Assembly (NCBI GenBank): GCA_947683625.1
Contig: CANTUR010000045.1
Coordinates: 62,001 to 126,000, forward strand
DNA: 64,000 nucleotides
Source: Mallotus nudiflorus
Taxonomy: Eukaryota; Streptophyta; Magnoliopsida; Malpighiales; Euphorbiaceae
Direction of reading: 5' to 3'
Part shown: one piece after another, positions 1 to 12,401 of the stretch
Numbering within the stretch: the stretch's first letter is position 1
Layout: each line of letters starts with the position of its first letter
Made by a program: the position numbers and the translations under genes
The notes under the pieces: model-generated
What the model was told of the DNA's origin: nothing
What the model saw: the letters and a program-made list of their open reading frames with translations, nothing else
Databases searched by the model: none

Positions 1-1478
1 GTTGGCCGATGTTGACAACAGCGTCACCACCTTCCCCTTCTTCTTTTCTCTCGATGACCGTTTTGCCCTTGGGTTTACCGATGACATTTTCGGCCACCTC
101 AGGCCGAACTTGATGGCTCGTTCTCTTTGTCTCAGAATGGGCTTCATTTCCTCCTAATCAATTTGTCTAGGTAACTTCGTTAATGCCTCCAATTTTGTGA
201 TTTTGTTTTTAAGTTAATTTTGTGTATTTTATAAAATTGAGTTTGAATTTGATTTAATTAGACATAGTTGCTTTGAGATAAATTGTAATTGAGGTTGAAA
301 TCTAGCTAATGGTGATTTTAAATTATTTTTGTGATTTTTCAAATTTTTGGGTTTGGGTTACTGTTCATGAACTGTTTTGACCTATAAAATTTTGTATTTT
401 TAATAAATTCTACTGATTATTTTGAGCAAGTTTTGTGAAGGAAGTTTATTAAAATTATGTGTAGAATTTTTATTATAAATTTTTGAATATTTATGTGAAA
501 ATTGAATTTTTGAAAAAATTAGTATAAATTAGTAATTTTTATATTTTAGTTGAAATTATTATTAATTATTATGTTTTAGACAGTATTTGAGTAATAAACA
601 ACATTAAAATCATTTTTATAATTTATTTCTTATTTTTGGCTAATTATTAGTAATTTCTGGAAAATATATGAATAATGATTTTATTTATTATTTTTAAGTT
701 TAAATATGTTTTTAGTTATTTTTATTATATATTTGAGCAATTTAAATAATTATTTGTAGTTAATGCTTTTTAATTTTGATTATTGGAAGAGTATATTTTA
801 ATATGGAATTTAATTATAAATGAGGATTTTATTATTTATTTTGGAAATAATATCTTTTATACTTTTATTATGTAAATAAATTTATTTGTGATATTTAAAT
901 GAATTTTTATGATTTTTGGTGAATTATTGGGATTTATATTATTTTATTGTTAGTGGATTGTGTTGGTTCTCGGTTAGGCAATAATTGTAGTTTGGGGCTC
1001 AACCCGAGAAGTTGAATTTTGTGAATTGTTTGAAGTGTGTTTGCGTTCATGATCAACTCTACTTTTGTAGAAGGATGTCCATTTTATAAAAAAAAACTAT
1101 GTCGAATTTTCGGTAGATTTCTCATGAAATGTGACATTGGGTTGGTCCTAAGTTTTGAGTTTTAGTCAAGTCATATACTAGATTAAGTTGTTCTTTACAA
1201 ATTATAGATGTTTAAAATTAAGAATTTAATTATAATATCATTATTATTATAATTATTTCTATAGTTGCGCTGATACTAAGGTCTACAGGACCATACCAAT
1301 CAAGTCATTTTAGAGGAGTGCACAACTGTAAATTATTATTATATATATGCATGACATATAGAGAGTATTGTTAGCATCCATATTTTGATTATATGAATTT
1401 AATATATTAGTTTGCATTAAATTTTATTTATTTATTAATTATTATTATCATTATCATATATGCACATATATGTGATTT

Positions 1479-1556
<78 letters not shown>

Positions 1557-2321
1557 TTCATTTATTTAGTTATTTTTTATATATATTTTGGAGGATTGTT
1601 GTAGAACGTGCCACCTAATGGGTTATACTAGGGCTATTGCGCAATAGTACGCTAGATGATAGGCTATGAATTTTGATCAAATTGAGATATGGATAAAGGG
1701 TTATTGCGAATTGTGGATAAGGAGTATGATTGTGGATCCTCCGTTAGCCTGCAGTGTACTCGGGGCCAATCTTACCGGTAGCGGAACTACGGATCCTCGA
1801 TTGACCTTTTTATGTATTCAGGGCTATTCCACTTCCAAAGTTGGACAAGGAAATATTTTTGGAGTTTATGGAAAGTCTGTTGGCTAGTGAAATACAATGA
1901 TCGAGGTTGTGAAATATTTTAGAGTTTTGTTTCGGTCCTCCATCTAATTATTATTACATTTATTTATTTTATTGAAAAAGTGATTTCAAGCATCTGTATA
2001 AAATGCATATATAAATTAAAATAAATATAAATATTATTATACTGATGCTTGAATGTCTATATCCTTAGGTTACATGCATATATATAATAATGATTCACTC
2101 AGTGAGGTCTGATCACCGTTAACTTTTTTTTTTTCAGGATTCTTCTTCTCAGAACTCTTCTAGATTTCCTCTTTGTCGGGTTCTTTCTTTCCTAGCTAAT
2201 TTATATAAATTTTAAAATTTTATCTCTTTGTCTTATTAGATGTTGTAATAGTAGTAGCGTACTTTAATTGAAGTATGTCTAAATGTTATGAGTTGTATTG
2301 TTGATCAAGAGTATTATGAAA
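1..2321 (+). mobile_element. Tekay/Del-like LTR, left part (outermost layer; continues at 33493)
   Basis: This is non-coding, AT-rich LTR sequence. It shares landmarks with the other LTRs of the window in the same order: a pyrimidine-rich block at the start, a cggtt..gcaat..gggg block near 970-1010, a gttgcgc..gagg-like block near 1263, the motif gtagaacgtgccacctaatggg near 1600, and a cactcagtgaggtctgat block near 2097 followed by a T-rich tract. It stops at 2321, where the Tat-lineage element enters with TSD GACCC, and resumes at 33493-33719, which ends in the family's tgaca terminus. The true LTR start lies left of the window. I infer a solo or partial LTR because no coding region belongs to it here. 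The small ORF at 1666-1887 has no family features. Confidence 0.75.
1482..1553. repeat. (TA)n microsatellite
   Basis: An uninterrupted run of about 36 TA units lies inside the outermost LTR. Length is likely to vary between individuals and to be error-prone in assembly. Confidence 0.95.
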
Positions 2322-3129
2322 GACCCTATAGACGGTGGTTTAGCGCGTGCCTAAGATTTTAGCAACCATGACACTATTTGAGCTCAGGGCTCTAAAGAAC
2401 CACTAACCATTATCACAAAGACATGGTGTGAAGATGAGAAGTCGCCACCCAGGGTAATAACTTGGACAAATAAAAATGGTGGTACTCGATTCTCTAAAAG
2501 AAAGCTAGCACCACAACTAGGAGATTCTGGATACAGAATACCAACTTCCTTCAGTCTTTTGTTCATTTAGAATTACTTTATGAATTACTATGTTATCCTC
2601 TATTTATATGCAATTTCATAGAAACCCTTATTTAAAACAATTAACTCCAAGCAAACTAGTCATAAAAATACATGTAAACAATACATTCATTTAAATTCAT
2701 AATCCCTAAGTTAGTCTAATCTACATTGATTTTAATTAAATGAGTTAAATCTATATGATTTAATTTACAAATGAGCCTGAAGACTAATGGGCCTAATTAC
2801 TATTTAATTTTAATTAAGTGAACCTAAGTATACTTATTTTAATTCTAAGAGTGGGCCTAATTCTACAAATTATCAAATATTTAAATCAATGGGCATAATT
2901 TTATATATTTTAATTTTAAAGTGATTTTAAATCTACAAGTTATGGAAAAGACTTTTATTTAATAGGCTAAGTCTAAATTAATTAAATTAAATTATGTGGG
3001 CTTATATCTAATTAACTAAATGGGCCTAAATTATCTATAACCTAAATGTAGTTAATTATGGGTCTAAAATGCATCTCAATTAAAATCTAGACCTACTAAA
3101 TGAGATGAGTTAATAAAGAACTACTTAAA

Positions 3130-6100
3130 TGTAATATCCCGTATTTTTAAAATATTTTTACACTGTATCGGGATATGCAGTGTTAATAATTTCTGTATAT
3201 TATATAATATTTTTACGAGTTATTATGTATTTAAAATCTATTTTAATTACTGTGTATTATTTTCAGTGTTTTACGTAAAATTTTCCCGGGACTTGCATTT
3301 TCAGGGAAATTTTCACGTAAACAATTTATTATTAATTATATTAAATATATTTTCGGACTTGCATGAACTCATGCGTATTTTTAAATTATTAAATAAAGCC
3401 TGTGTGTGAATATTTATTTAATTAGGGTTTAATATATTACCCTAATATTTTATTATTTATTTATTTATTTATTGTTATTTAATTATTTTATTTATTATTA
3501 AATTATTTTATTATTATTTTATTAATATTTAATTATTTTATTTTATTTTTCTTTTTTTCTTTTTTTCTTTTTTCTTTTTCTTTTCTTTTTCTTTCTTTTC
3601 TTTTCTTTCTTTTTCTTTTTCTTCTTCTTCTTCTTCTTTCCTTCTCTCCCGCGCGCCCGACCACCACCCCTCACCGTATGCAACTCCGGCCACCTACCGT
3701 CGGTGTGCCTCCCGGCTTGCCACCGCCGTTCCCAGCCATCCCCCGCCGCCAGCAGCTCCCTTCCCCGGCGCCGGCAGCTTCATTTTTTCCTCTTTTGGCC
3801 GAAATCTTCCCTTCGTCGTTTCTCCCTCCTCCGGCCACCGTTTTCGACACCGTCGGTCTTCATCGACTCCTTGAGGTCCGGTGAGTGTGATTATAGCTTT
3901 GGTTTGAGCTAAAATGGTTTAGATTTGCTTAGGTTTCGATTTTTCAATTTCGGTCACATTAGAGTTTTTGATTTTTTTGAGCTTCGAATTGATTGATTCA
4001 TGAAAACTCCCTTCACCAATGTTGTTCCTAGTAGCTCAATCTACATGTATGAATTTTTGTAGAATTTTTGGAGATTGTTTGGATTTTTGGGTATTTTTGA
4101 ATATTTTAATATTATTTTCTAATTTTGGGAAATTAATTATTTAAATTATGAAATTGGAGTTTATGGTTAAATTAGGTGTTGAAATGAATTATAGGAATTT
4201 ATTTGGAATTTTTATGAATTTCTAAATATTTATTTTGAATTATTGAAGTTTATGTGATTTTAAGAAATTAGGTTAAATGTGTTTTTATTTGAATTTAATT
4301 GGTTAATTGAGTTTAATTATTGATATTATTGATAAATATGTTGAGAAAATTAATTTTGGATAATTGTATAATTTTTGGTGAATTTTTGAAGTAATTTAAG
4401 TATATTTATATATATAGGGGTATTTTGGTAATTTTACCCTAAATTGTCTAAAAATGTAATTTAATTGGTTTTAATAATTATTTAAGGTATAAAAATGATT
4501 TCTATAAATTATTTAGTATTTTTAACTAATTAAAACTATTTTTTGGGAATTATTTTCAATTATATATATAATATACGGTTTTTCTAATAAAATGAGTTTT
4601 TATCGATTTTTACAATGTTTTAAGGTTAATTATGTAATTTCTACGTATAAAATGAATTTCTATGTTCTAAGGATATTTTTGGTATTTCTGGAATTTGTTC
4701 TGTGATTGTGGACCCCGATCGGTAGATTGTAGTCTGGAGTCCGACCGAGGGGTTGTGGATTATGTTGAGCTTATTTTTCGAAGTGTGTTTCTTTGCAGGG
4801 TCGGCTCTACTCTTTTGAGTAGAGAGATTTCCGTTTTACAGGGGAGATTCTGCCGGATTTTTGGTAGAATTCTCGTAAAACATGATATCCGGTCGAACCC
4901 TAATTCTGTTTCCGTATTTTAATACTCTAGATTGAATTCTAGGATTTCTGTTAGGTTTATTCTAATGTCGGTTATTTATTGCTTGTTTAGTTGCGCCGAG
5001 ACTGAGGGCTAGTGGACCAGGCCCGTCGGACCTGTCTCGTGGAGCGCATTAGGTGAGTTACTATACTATATATATATATATGCTTTAGGATGCATGATTT
5101 AGAAATACATGTTTTGTTTTGATTTAATTTGCATAAATAATGTGATTTGTATTTAAGTATATTTTTGGTTTATTTTTGGTATATAATAAATTATATACAT
5201 GTTTTGTTAATAAAATATATTTAAAATGTTTTTAAATATATTTTTAGTTTAATTTATAATTTGATTGGATTTATTTGACGTATATATACTCGAAATATAT
5301 CTGGTTTACTTTTGGTATATTTCTGGTATATATATGGACTATATTGTTATTTCATTTATATTCATGCATCATTTATTTTTGTGAATGAATGTTTTACATT
5401 ATTAATGATGAAGGATATCAATAGAACGTGCTACCTAGTGGGCAGCACTAGGACCGAGTACGTACCGGTACGCCTATAGTATTTAGGCTATAATACTAAC
5501 TTATTTATGGATATTGATTTGATTATGATTATCGATATGTGAGATATGGTTTGGAGGTGTGATTGCTAGAGCTCGGTTGACCAAGTGTCTCGGGGCCAAT
5601 CACACTGGCAGTCAGACTGCTAGAGCTCGGTTGACCTAGTGTCTCGGGGCCAGTCTACTGTCTAAATGGATTAAGTGGATATATTTGGAATAAGTGAGCA
5701 TATATGGCTAGAGTGTTGTTTAACACTATTTTCCGAGGTTGCGATATTCTAGGGTTCTATATGATCCTTCATAAAAGATGATTTTTAATGAAAATATATA
5801 AAAAAAATGATTTTATTGCATCTGTGTGAAATTGCCTGTATATATATATATTATATATATACTGTTGACTGTATGCATTATCATTTAGTGTGTATGTATA
5901 TATATTATAGTAATTCACTCAATGAGGTCTGACTCCCCTCCGTTGACAATTTTTCAGGAGAGTCAACTTCTTTAGACCTCAGTAGCAGGTCGATACGCCG
6001 GATATCTTCTGCCCCGGCTTCTTTGTGTAAATTATCTACTTGAGTCTTATTTATTTTATCTAGACACTGCAGTAGTTGTGAATTAAAGTATCGGATTTCA

Positions 6101-6365
6101 TGTATTTTATTTAAAGAGATGTATTATGTTGAAACTGGATTTGTACTAAAAGATTTATGTATCTATGAGATGAGATTTTGATTTAAATCCAGTTGATGTG
6201 AATAATATTATGATATTATGATTTTTATTTCCGTTGCATATATATTTATTATATGATTATTGTTATTGCATGATTTATTTTATTTTTAGGCTTGCTACGG
6301 GTTCCGGATTCGAAAGAATTCCCATTCCCTAGCGCCAGTCATGGCCCCTGTTTTGGGTCATGACA
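3130..6365 (+). mobile_element. Solo LTR, Tekay/Del-like, TSD TTAAA
   Basis: A 3236-bp LTR starting tgtaatatcccg and ending gggtcatgaca, flanked by ttaaa at 3125-3129 and 6366-6370. The sister LTR at 32038-32042 keeps the uninterrupted target site, so this is a clean insertion followed by LTR-LTR recombination. Inside, in order: AT-rich start, CTTT-rich tract (about 3545-3650), GC-rich block, cggtgagtgtgat at about 3880, a duplicated gagctcggttgacc block at about 5570-5665, tcactcaatgaggtctgactcc at about 5924, and a cttgctacgggttccgg end block. No internal domain is present. Confidence 0.93.
3545..3650 (+). repeat. CTTT/CTT-rich pyrimidine tract inside solo LTR
   Basis: An almost pure pyrimidine stretch followed directly by GC-rich sequence. 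Other copies of this LTR have a (TA)n or (TA)n(TG)n run at the equivalent place. Confidence 0.85.
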
Positions 6366-6733
6366 TTAAACCTAAAATTATTTAAATGGGTTGGAGTCTA
6401 ATACGGGCCTAGAGCCCAAAATATATAATAAGAATAAACATGCCCAAAAATGATAAAAAAAATCAAAAGATTAACCATGCAATTAAATTATTTTATCTAA
6501 AAAAACCCTAATTTTAATTAACATGCAACCTAAATTAATATACTTCCTCCATTGATTTTACTTACGGTTTACCAAATTGAACCTAATTTACTAATTAATT
6601 TTTTAAGAACAAGAGGACTAAGTTTTCATTATTCCCACTATCTAGGTATTACAAAATCTACCAAAATAATAAAGAAAATAAAATTAAAATACAATCCTTG
6701 AGAAGACAAATTAAACAAATTCAAAACCTAAAA

Positions 6734-6764
<31 letters not shown>

Positions 6765-7223
6765 CAAAGAAAAATTAAATTAAATTGGGATATTGACTCT
6801 TGGCTTTCATTCATAGATTCTTCGCGAGTTTCCTTGGTTCAATCATGTATTAATCACCAGAATCATGAAACATAGAATAAAAAAAAAGAAAATAAGATTA
6901 GAATTAATGAACAAAGAAAACAAAATAATAAAAATAAAATCTGAATAAAAAACACAGAAATAATAAAAAATAATAATAAAAAGAAAATAAAGATATAAAA
7001 GAAAGAACTAATAAAAAGAAAGGAGTGAAGATGAGTAATGTTGTGCAAATGCTGTTTGAATGCCCCTCAGACTGGGATTTCACCATTTTGAGAAAATTGA
7101 CTCTGTACTTTCTTAATGTAATACCCTATGTTTTAACTAAATAAAGTAACTTTATATTTAAATCTTTAATAAATACTTTTAGGTTATATTATATAAAAGA
7201 TTTTTTTTTTGTCTATCTAATGG

Positions 7224-7226
<3 letters not shown>

Positions 7227-7261
<35 letters not shown>
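7227..7261. repeat. (TA)n microsatellite
   Basis: A run of about 17 TA units near the start of the solo LTR. Shorter TA runs follow to about 7408. Confidence 0.9.
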
Positions 7262-7265
<4 letters not shown>

Positions 7266-8595
7266 TAATATTCACCTATACACATACATGCATAACTATA
7301 TATGTGTGCATGTAGTTTATGTATTTATATATATATACATATATATAGATACCAAAATTACCTATATACACATATACATACACTAAATATATATATATAT
7401 ATATATATGTAAGAAAGTGGATCAAAACGGGATTAATAAGGCAAAAGAAAACAAAAACAAAACAAAAGAAACAGAAAGAAAGCAAGAAGAAACAGCGAAG
7501 AAAAAAAAAACACAAAAGCTTCCCTCTCCATTTCTCATCGTCCCTCACCCTCCTTCTCTTCTTTTTCACTGTGATATTCATCCTGCCATCACCGGTGACA
7601 CCATTGTCGTCGCACCAAGCTGCCAGGGGAAGTGTTGTTGCTACCGTTCCTCATTTTCTTCCTCTATCAACTTCGATCCAAGCTGATCCAGCACCACCCA
7701 AGCTTCCCCAACTTCCCTCATCGTCTTAGGTGTTTGTCCAAGCCAAGAGCCACCGCTGCAACTCACCTCCGGCGCCAGAATTGAAGGTTGAAGGTGAGTT
7801 GCACAGAGTTGTTCTTAGGTTGTTGACAGGTTATTTTCTGGTTGCTGCTCGATTTTGAATGTTGATTTTAGGTTGTTTTTTAGTATATGTTGGATTATGC
7901 CAATAAATTGCTTCAATTTGGATTTTTTAAAAATTTTTCCTAATTTACAGAATTTTGCATAATTTTTATTTATTTATTTATTTTAATTTTTTTAGTTGAT
8001 TTATTGGGTTTTATTTGGTTTAGTTAGTAAAATTAAAGAGATTATAGTTAATTGTTTCAGTATATTAATTTTATGTAAGATTTTAGAGTTTTGGTGTTAA
8101 TTAGAGGGTTATGTAAATTTTAGGTATTTAATGGGTAATTATGCTAATTTCAAAAATTATGATTAAAAATTATAAAATTTTAATAATTGAGGTTATTAAT
8201 AAATGTTATTAATTTTAGAACTCAAATTATAATTTTTGAGATTTTTATACTATTTTTATAAATATTTTTGAGTTTATGCCAAATTTTACTTTTAGGTTAA
8301 ATGATATTTTTGGGAGAAAATTGTTGGTTGATTAAATATTTTAATTATATTAGGGAGGTTTATTTTGAGAAAATAAATTTTTGGCATGATTAAATAATTT
8401 TAAGGAATTATTCTAGTATTAAAAACACATTATGTAAAATTATGTATTTTAGGGGGATAAAAATGTAATTTTACGCTAAATATAGTTAAATAGATATTTC
8501 AATTGGAATTATTAACATTTAAAGGGTTTAGACAATTTTAATAAATTAATTGGTATTTTTACCTAAGTAGTGTAAATTTTAAATATTAAACTCCA

Positions 8596-8600
<5 letters not shown>

Positions 8601-8637
<37 letters not shown>
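8601..8637. repeat. (TA)n microsatellite
   Basis: A run of about 18 TA units in the middle of the solo LTR at 7117-10260. Confidence 0.9.
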
Positions 8638-8643
<6 letters not shown>

Positions 8644-9429
8644 CATTATAATGGTTTTGTATTTTGACGAAGGAATACAAATTTAGTTGTTTAATTTTGA
8701 ATAATTGAGATTTTATATAATTTTATTTATTTTTAGTATATGTGTATGTGAAATATATGTTTGAGAAATAAATGTTTTTTAATTCTCAGTATTTTATTAA
8801 GTTGTGATCTCGGTCGGGGCAAATTATAGTTTTAGGAGCCCGACTTAAGTGTGGGTGTTTGTGGTTATTAGAAGTACATTTTCTATGCAGGTCTGGCTCT
8901 ACCTTTGATAGAGAGATGTCCGTTTTACAGAGGAGACTATGTCGAAATTTCGATAGATTTTCTCGTAAAACGTGATACTCGTAAAATTTCTACCGTTAGT
9001 TAGGTTAAATCCTGTCTGTCGAATCTTGTCCGGTTTTCCTCAAGTCAGTCTGGAATTTCATTATTTTGTTGATTGCTGATTTCGATTCCTTAGCCATGTT
9101 TTAAAAGTCGATTATTATTTTCTTTTAGAGCATTTCGGAGCAGAAGCTGTGAGGCCGAGGCAGACGCGTGGTCGTCAACCTTCGCATTCATCCTATAAGT
9201 CAATAGAATGACCTGTGCATGTGTTTATTTAAAGAATGTGTGCGCTCGTATTTTTATTATATTGATTATATGATTTATTTGATTAAATGCTATAATTTAA
9301 GATTTAAATGCATTTATTATTTAAAATCGATTTTGAGAAATTTTGGTAGAACGGGCCACCTGGTGGGCTTCACCAGGACTATGTGCACATGGTAGAGATT
9401 GAGAGATGGATCCAATAATTGTATGATTG

Positions 9430-9640
9430 ATGAATGTTTAACTGGGACGGGTGCCTCGATGGAAGCCTTTGCTCTCGGGGACTGCCAATGATTGTAAGGT
9501 AAAAAAAATGGACTGGGATGGGTGCCTCGGTCGATGCCTTTGCTCTCGGGGATCGCCAATGCCATATATTTGGATTAAGTGAATGACTACGGCTTGGTGC
9601 CTCGATTGATGCCCTTGCTCTCGGGGACCGGTAGTCTAGT
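9430..9640 (+). repeat. Three tandem GC-rich units within solo LTR
   Basis: Three copies of about 80 bp share ggtgcctcg(a/g)t...gatgcc(t/c)tgctctcgggga and differ in linkers. They occupy the position held in the other LTRs by the duplicated ggttgacc..gtgtctcggggcca unit. Confidence 0.85.
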
Positions 9641-10676
9641 TAGAATAAGTGGGCGCCCAGTTGGCCATGTAGATTTTTGGGTTTAGGGTTCTACCGAGAT
9701 TTTCCAAAAGCTATACTTATATATTATAAATTATTTTCACTATAAAAATATATATATATAGTTTTCAAAAAGGTTTTCAAATCGTACAACTCTTTTTATT
9801 GACTTACTCAGTGAGGTCTGATTCCCCTCAATTTATTTTTTTTTCAGGGGCTTGGGAGTTTGACCTCAGACTACCTCCACACCGGGTTTCTTCTTCACCG
9901 GCTATTTTATGTAGGTCATTGTAAGTTGTACTGTGTGTTAATCTAGGCTGCTACAGTAGTATATGTACTAAGGATTTGTATGGTTTCAACATAATTGTGT
10001 AATTTATTTGTGTATACTACGCTTATGTATAAGATTTAAATTTAATTTATCATATGAGATATTGAAACACATTTTTATTAAGCAGCTGAATTTATGTATT
10101 TTGAGAAAAATCAGTTTGATAATATGTTCTGTTATTAATTAAAGTTTAAAATATGAATGATTTTATTTTCTTTTCCTTTAGGCTTACTACGGGTTTCGGG
10201 GGCCTTATGCCTACCCATTCCCTAGTGCCGGTCACGTGCCCTCGGGTGCGGGTCGTGACACTTAATTTCTGGACTTTTTAAAAGAATGTACTTTTTTTCT
10301 TTTAAAAAAAAAAAGGTTTTGAAATGATAATATCAAGTTAGATCTTCTCTCCTTTTTCTAAATCAACTTTTATTACAGTAGTTGATTAGGGTTTTTTTCT
10401 TTTTTTTTATCTAGTTCCTATCCTCTTTTTCTTTTTCTCTGCCCATCTTTTCTTTTTATATCTCGTTCCTCAGCTAACTGCTTACGTGGTCACAGGAGTT
10501 ACATGATCACTCCCAAGATAAGAATTTTAACTTCAAAACAGAAGATTATATGTATAAGAGACATGTACTGGACCGAAACCTACAAATAAATGCTCAAATC
10601 AATTTATTTACAAATTAAATTTGGACTAATCACAATGAAAAAAAAATTTACTGAATTTTTTAGCGCCTCAACATTC

Positions 10677-10815
10677 CAAAATGTCAATCGGCATTGTGTA
10701 ATACCGATTAGTATTGTGTAATGCCAATTGGCATTAAGTAAAGACAATTGGCATTGCATAATGCCAATTAGCATTATTTAATGTCGATTGACATTACATA
10801 ATGCTGGTTGTACAT
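10677..10815. repeat. 20-bp tandem repeat array in Tat 3' LTR
   Basis: Six or seven units of 20 bp, roughly aatgccgattggcattatgt with variants, stand in tandem. Each unit contains the near-palindrome atgccaattggcat. The orthologous array lies in the 5' LTR at about 33178-33317, and a further array lies inside the element at about 15886-15985. Confidence 0.9.
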
Positions 10816-10988
10816 TTCCAAATATATCCCTGTAAAAGTCAATTTTTTACAATTAAACCTAAAAATGTTGTAATTTAGTCCTTGGAATCACGAAACTTAA
10901 CACAAGAGGTCAATTTTCTATTAAATTATTATCATAGAGGCTTTCATCGCATTCATGCACATTTGCATCCTGAAATTGGGTGCTTATA

Positions 10989-11001
10989 GTTGCCCCCCTT
11001 T
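10989..11001 (-). promoter_or_regulatory. Polypurine tract of the Tat-lineage element
   Basis: On the - strand this reads aaaggggggcaac, directly abutting the 3' LTR. That is where plus-strand DNA synthesis is primed in LTR retrotransposons. Position and base composition both fit. Confidence 0.8.
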
Positions 11002-11135
11002 GTCATCATTTGCTTGACAAATTATAGCAACGCAATAGAAGCACACAATTTTGAAGGAAAGAATTAGGGTACACAATTGTATTCTAATTAATGGATTGAT
11101 GCTTAAATTGCTGTTTAGTTTTTAAGCAATATACT

Positions 11136-11750
11136 ATGTTTAGCATGCTTCACTATATTTCCTATAGAATGTCTGGTGAGATATATATGCAAATGAGTTT
11201 CACTATATTCCCTATGGGACGTTTAGCATTTCATAATTTAAGAACATGCTATAGCTCCTGTGGAACGTCTAACAACAATACCATAACTATTATGCAATGT
11301 TTGGTGAACTGCACTATATTCCCTTTGGGACGTCTAGTGACAATGGATTTCATTTTATTCCCTGTAAGACATTTAACAAAATATATGTAATGATTCTCAT
11401 TATATTCCCTGTGGGACGTTTAGCGATTTATGATTTTTTTAAAAATATACTATAGTTCCTATGGAGCGTCTAACAATAATACCATAACTGTTATGTAGTG
11501 TCTAGTGAATAACTACTATGTAGTGTCTGATGAACTGCACTATATTTCCTTTGGGCAGTCTAGTGACAATGGATTTCATTTTATTCCTTGTGAGACATTT
11601 AATGAAATATATATAATGATTCTCTTTATATTCCCTATAGGACATTTAGCGATTTATGATTTTTTTTTTAAAAAAACATGTTATAGTTCTTGTGAAATGT
11701 CTAGTAATAATACCATAACTACTGTATAGTGTTTAATAGATCAAAAGATT
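11136..11750. repeat. Degenerate tandem repeats (about 205-220 bp) upstream of the PPT
   Basis: About three diverged units can be followed through (g/c)tatagctcctgtggaacg, a taccataact block and ttccctgtgggacgtttagc, with starts near 11213, 11427 and 11644. Within each unit a shorter motif of about 25-35 bp (tattccct..gggacgt(c/t)tag) recurs. The two small + strand ORFs here (11136-11390, 11505-11729) are by-products of the repeat. Downstream, 11750-12250 holds AT-rich sequence with no gene I can name. Confidence 0.75.
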
Positions 11751-12278
11751 TGAAAATTCATGTTATAACTGCTTTATAGCATAGAACATATTGAATTTAA
11801 AATTCATGTTATGACTATTGGGCAATGCATAACAAAATAATCTAAAATTTCTGTTACAACTACTATATAGCATATAACAAAACAGATTTAAAATACTTGA
11901 CAAAAATGATGATGCATGTAAAATGCAAATTTGAGTTCTGAAATTATATTCTGTATTTTGTAATTGACAAAGGATTCAAAAATTTAATATAGACTAATTA
12001 TATAATTAATAATTCTGTGAATTATTAATTAATTATATGAATTTCATAAGTTAATAATGAATGGACCAAATTGTAAGAAAGAAATTTGGACTTGTATGCA
12101 AGCAAGTTTTGGTGGATCAAAATTGATATTTTACATCCTATATACTTTATTTTTGCATGTGACATTCCATTTCTCCTTTCATCTTCATTTTCTTTTCCTT
12201 TCATTTTCTATTTGCATTAATTTTGCTTTCTTTGATTACTTGATCATCTAACGTTCAATTTGCAATCCGTTAGATCCT

Positions 12279-12401
12279 ATGGCTGCCCTACGACACATAC
12301 CACATAAGGGAGCAGAAATTCCAGCAGATCTGATTATTATGTCTCCCCGTTTTCCTCAAAATAATCTTGGACTTCGAGAAGGCTCCACATCCTCCCTCTG
12401 A
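12279..12401 (+). pseudogene. Short + strand ORF, possible fragment of antisense cargo
   Basis: A 40-codon ORF begins MAALRHIPHKGAEIPADLII and ends TSSL before a stop. It lies in the 3' non-pol region of the Tat element on the same strand as the better-supported antisense ORFs at 15950-23170. Its codon use is more balanced than the AT-rich surroundings, which is why I list it. I do not recognise a family, and it may be chance. Confidence 0.3.

Larger units (their letters stand above)
7117..10260 (+). mobile_element. Solo LTR, divergent Tekay/Del-like subfamily, TSD CTTAA
   Basis: A 3144-bp LTR starting tgtaataccctatg and ending gcgggtcgtgaca, flanked by cttaa at 7112-7116 and 10261-10265. 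It shares end blocks with the other LTRs (gcttactacgggtttcgg near 10180; actcagtgaggtctgattcc near 9807) but is clearly diverged. Its central repeat differs too, with three copies of a ggtgcctcg...gctctcgggga unit at about 9430-9640. It interrupts the 3' LTR of the Tat element; the sister LTR near 32790 shows no insertion. It carries (TA)n runs at 7227-7261 and 8601-8637. Confidence 0.9.
2327..10988 (-). repeat. 3' LTR of the Tat-lineage element, split by two solo LTRs
   Basis: The LTR consists of 2327-3129, 6371-7116 and 10266-10988, about 2272 bp in total. It aligns along its length with the 5' LTR at 31243-33487. In roughly the first 200 bp I count about 23 differences, of which about 20 are transitions. 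That suggests old age and deamination of methylated cytosine (inference). The LTR ends on the - strand with ...TATA rather than CA; the other end reads TATAAGC where the sister LTR has TGTAACC. It includes a 20-bp tandem repeat at about 10677-10815. Confidence 0.88.

Noticed and set aside
3678..3912. Two overlapping Pro/Ser-rich ORFs on +
   Set aside because: They lie in the GC-rich block of a solo LTR, overlap in different frames and are not kept open in the sister LTRs.
7276..7686. Opposite ORFs rich in Phe/Tyr and in Lys
   Set aside because: They are products of TA runs and A-rich tracts inside a solo LTR; no family features.
10677..10815. CRISPR-like array
   Set aside because: Units are directly adjacent with no unique spacers; it is a 20-bp tandem repeat in a plant LTR.
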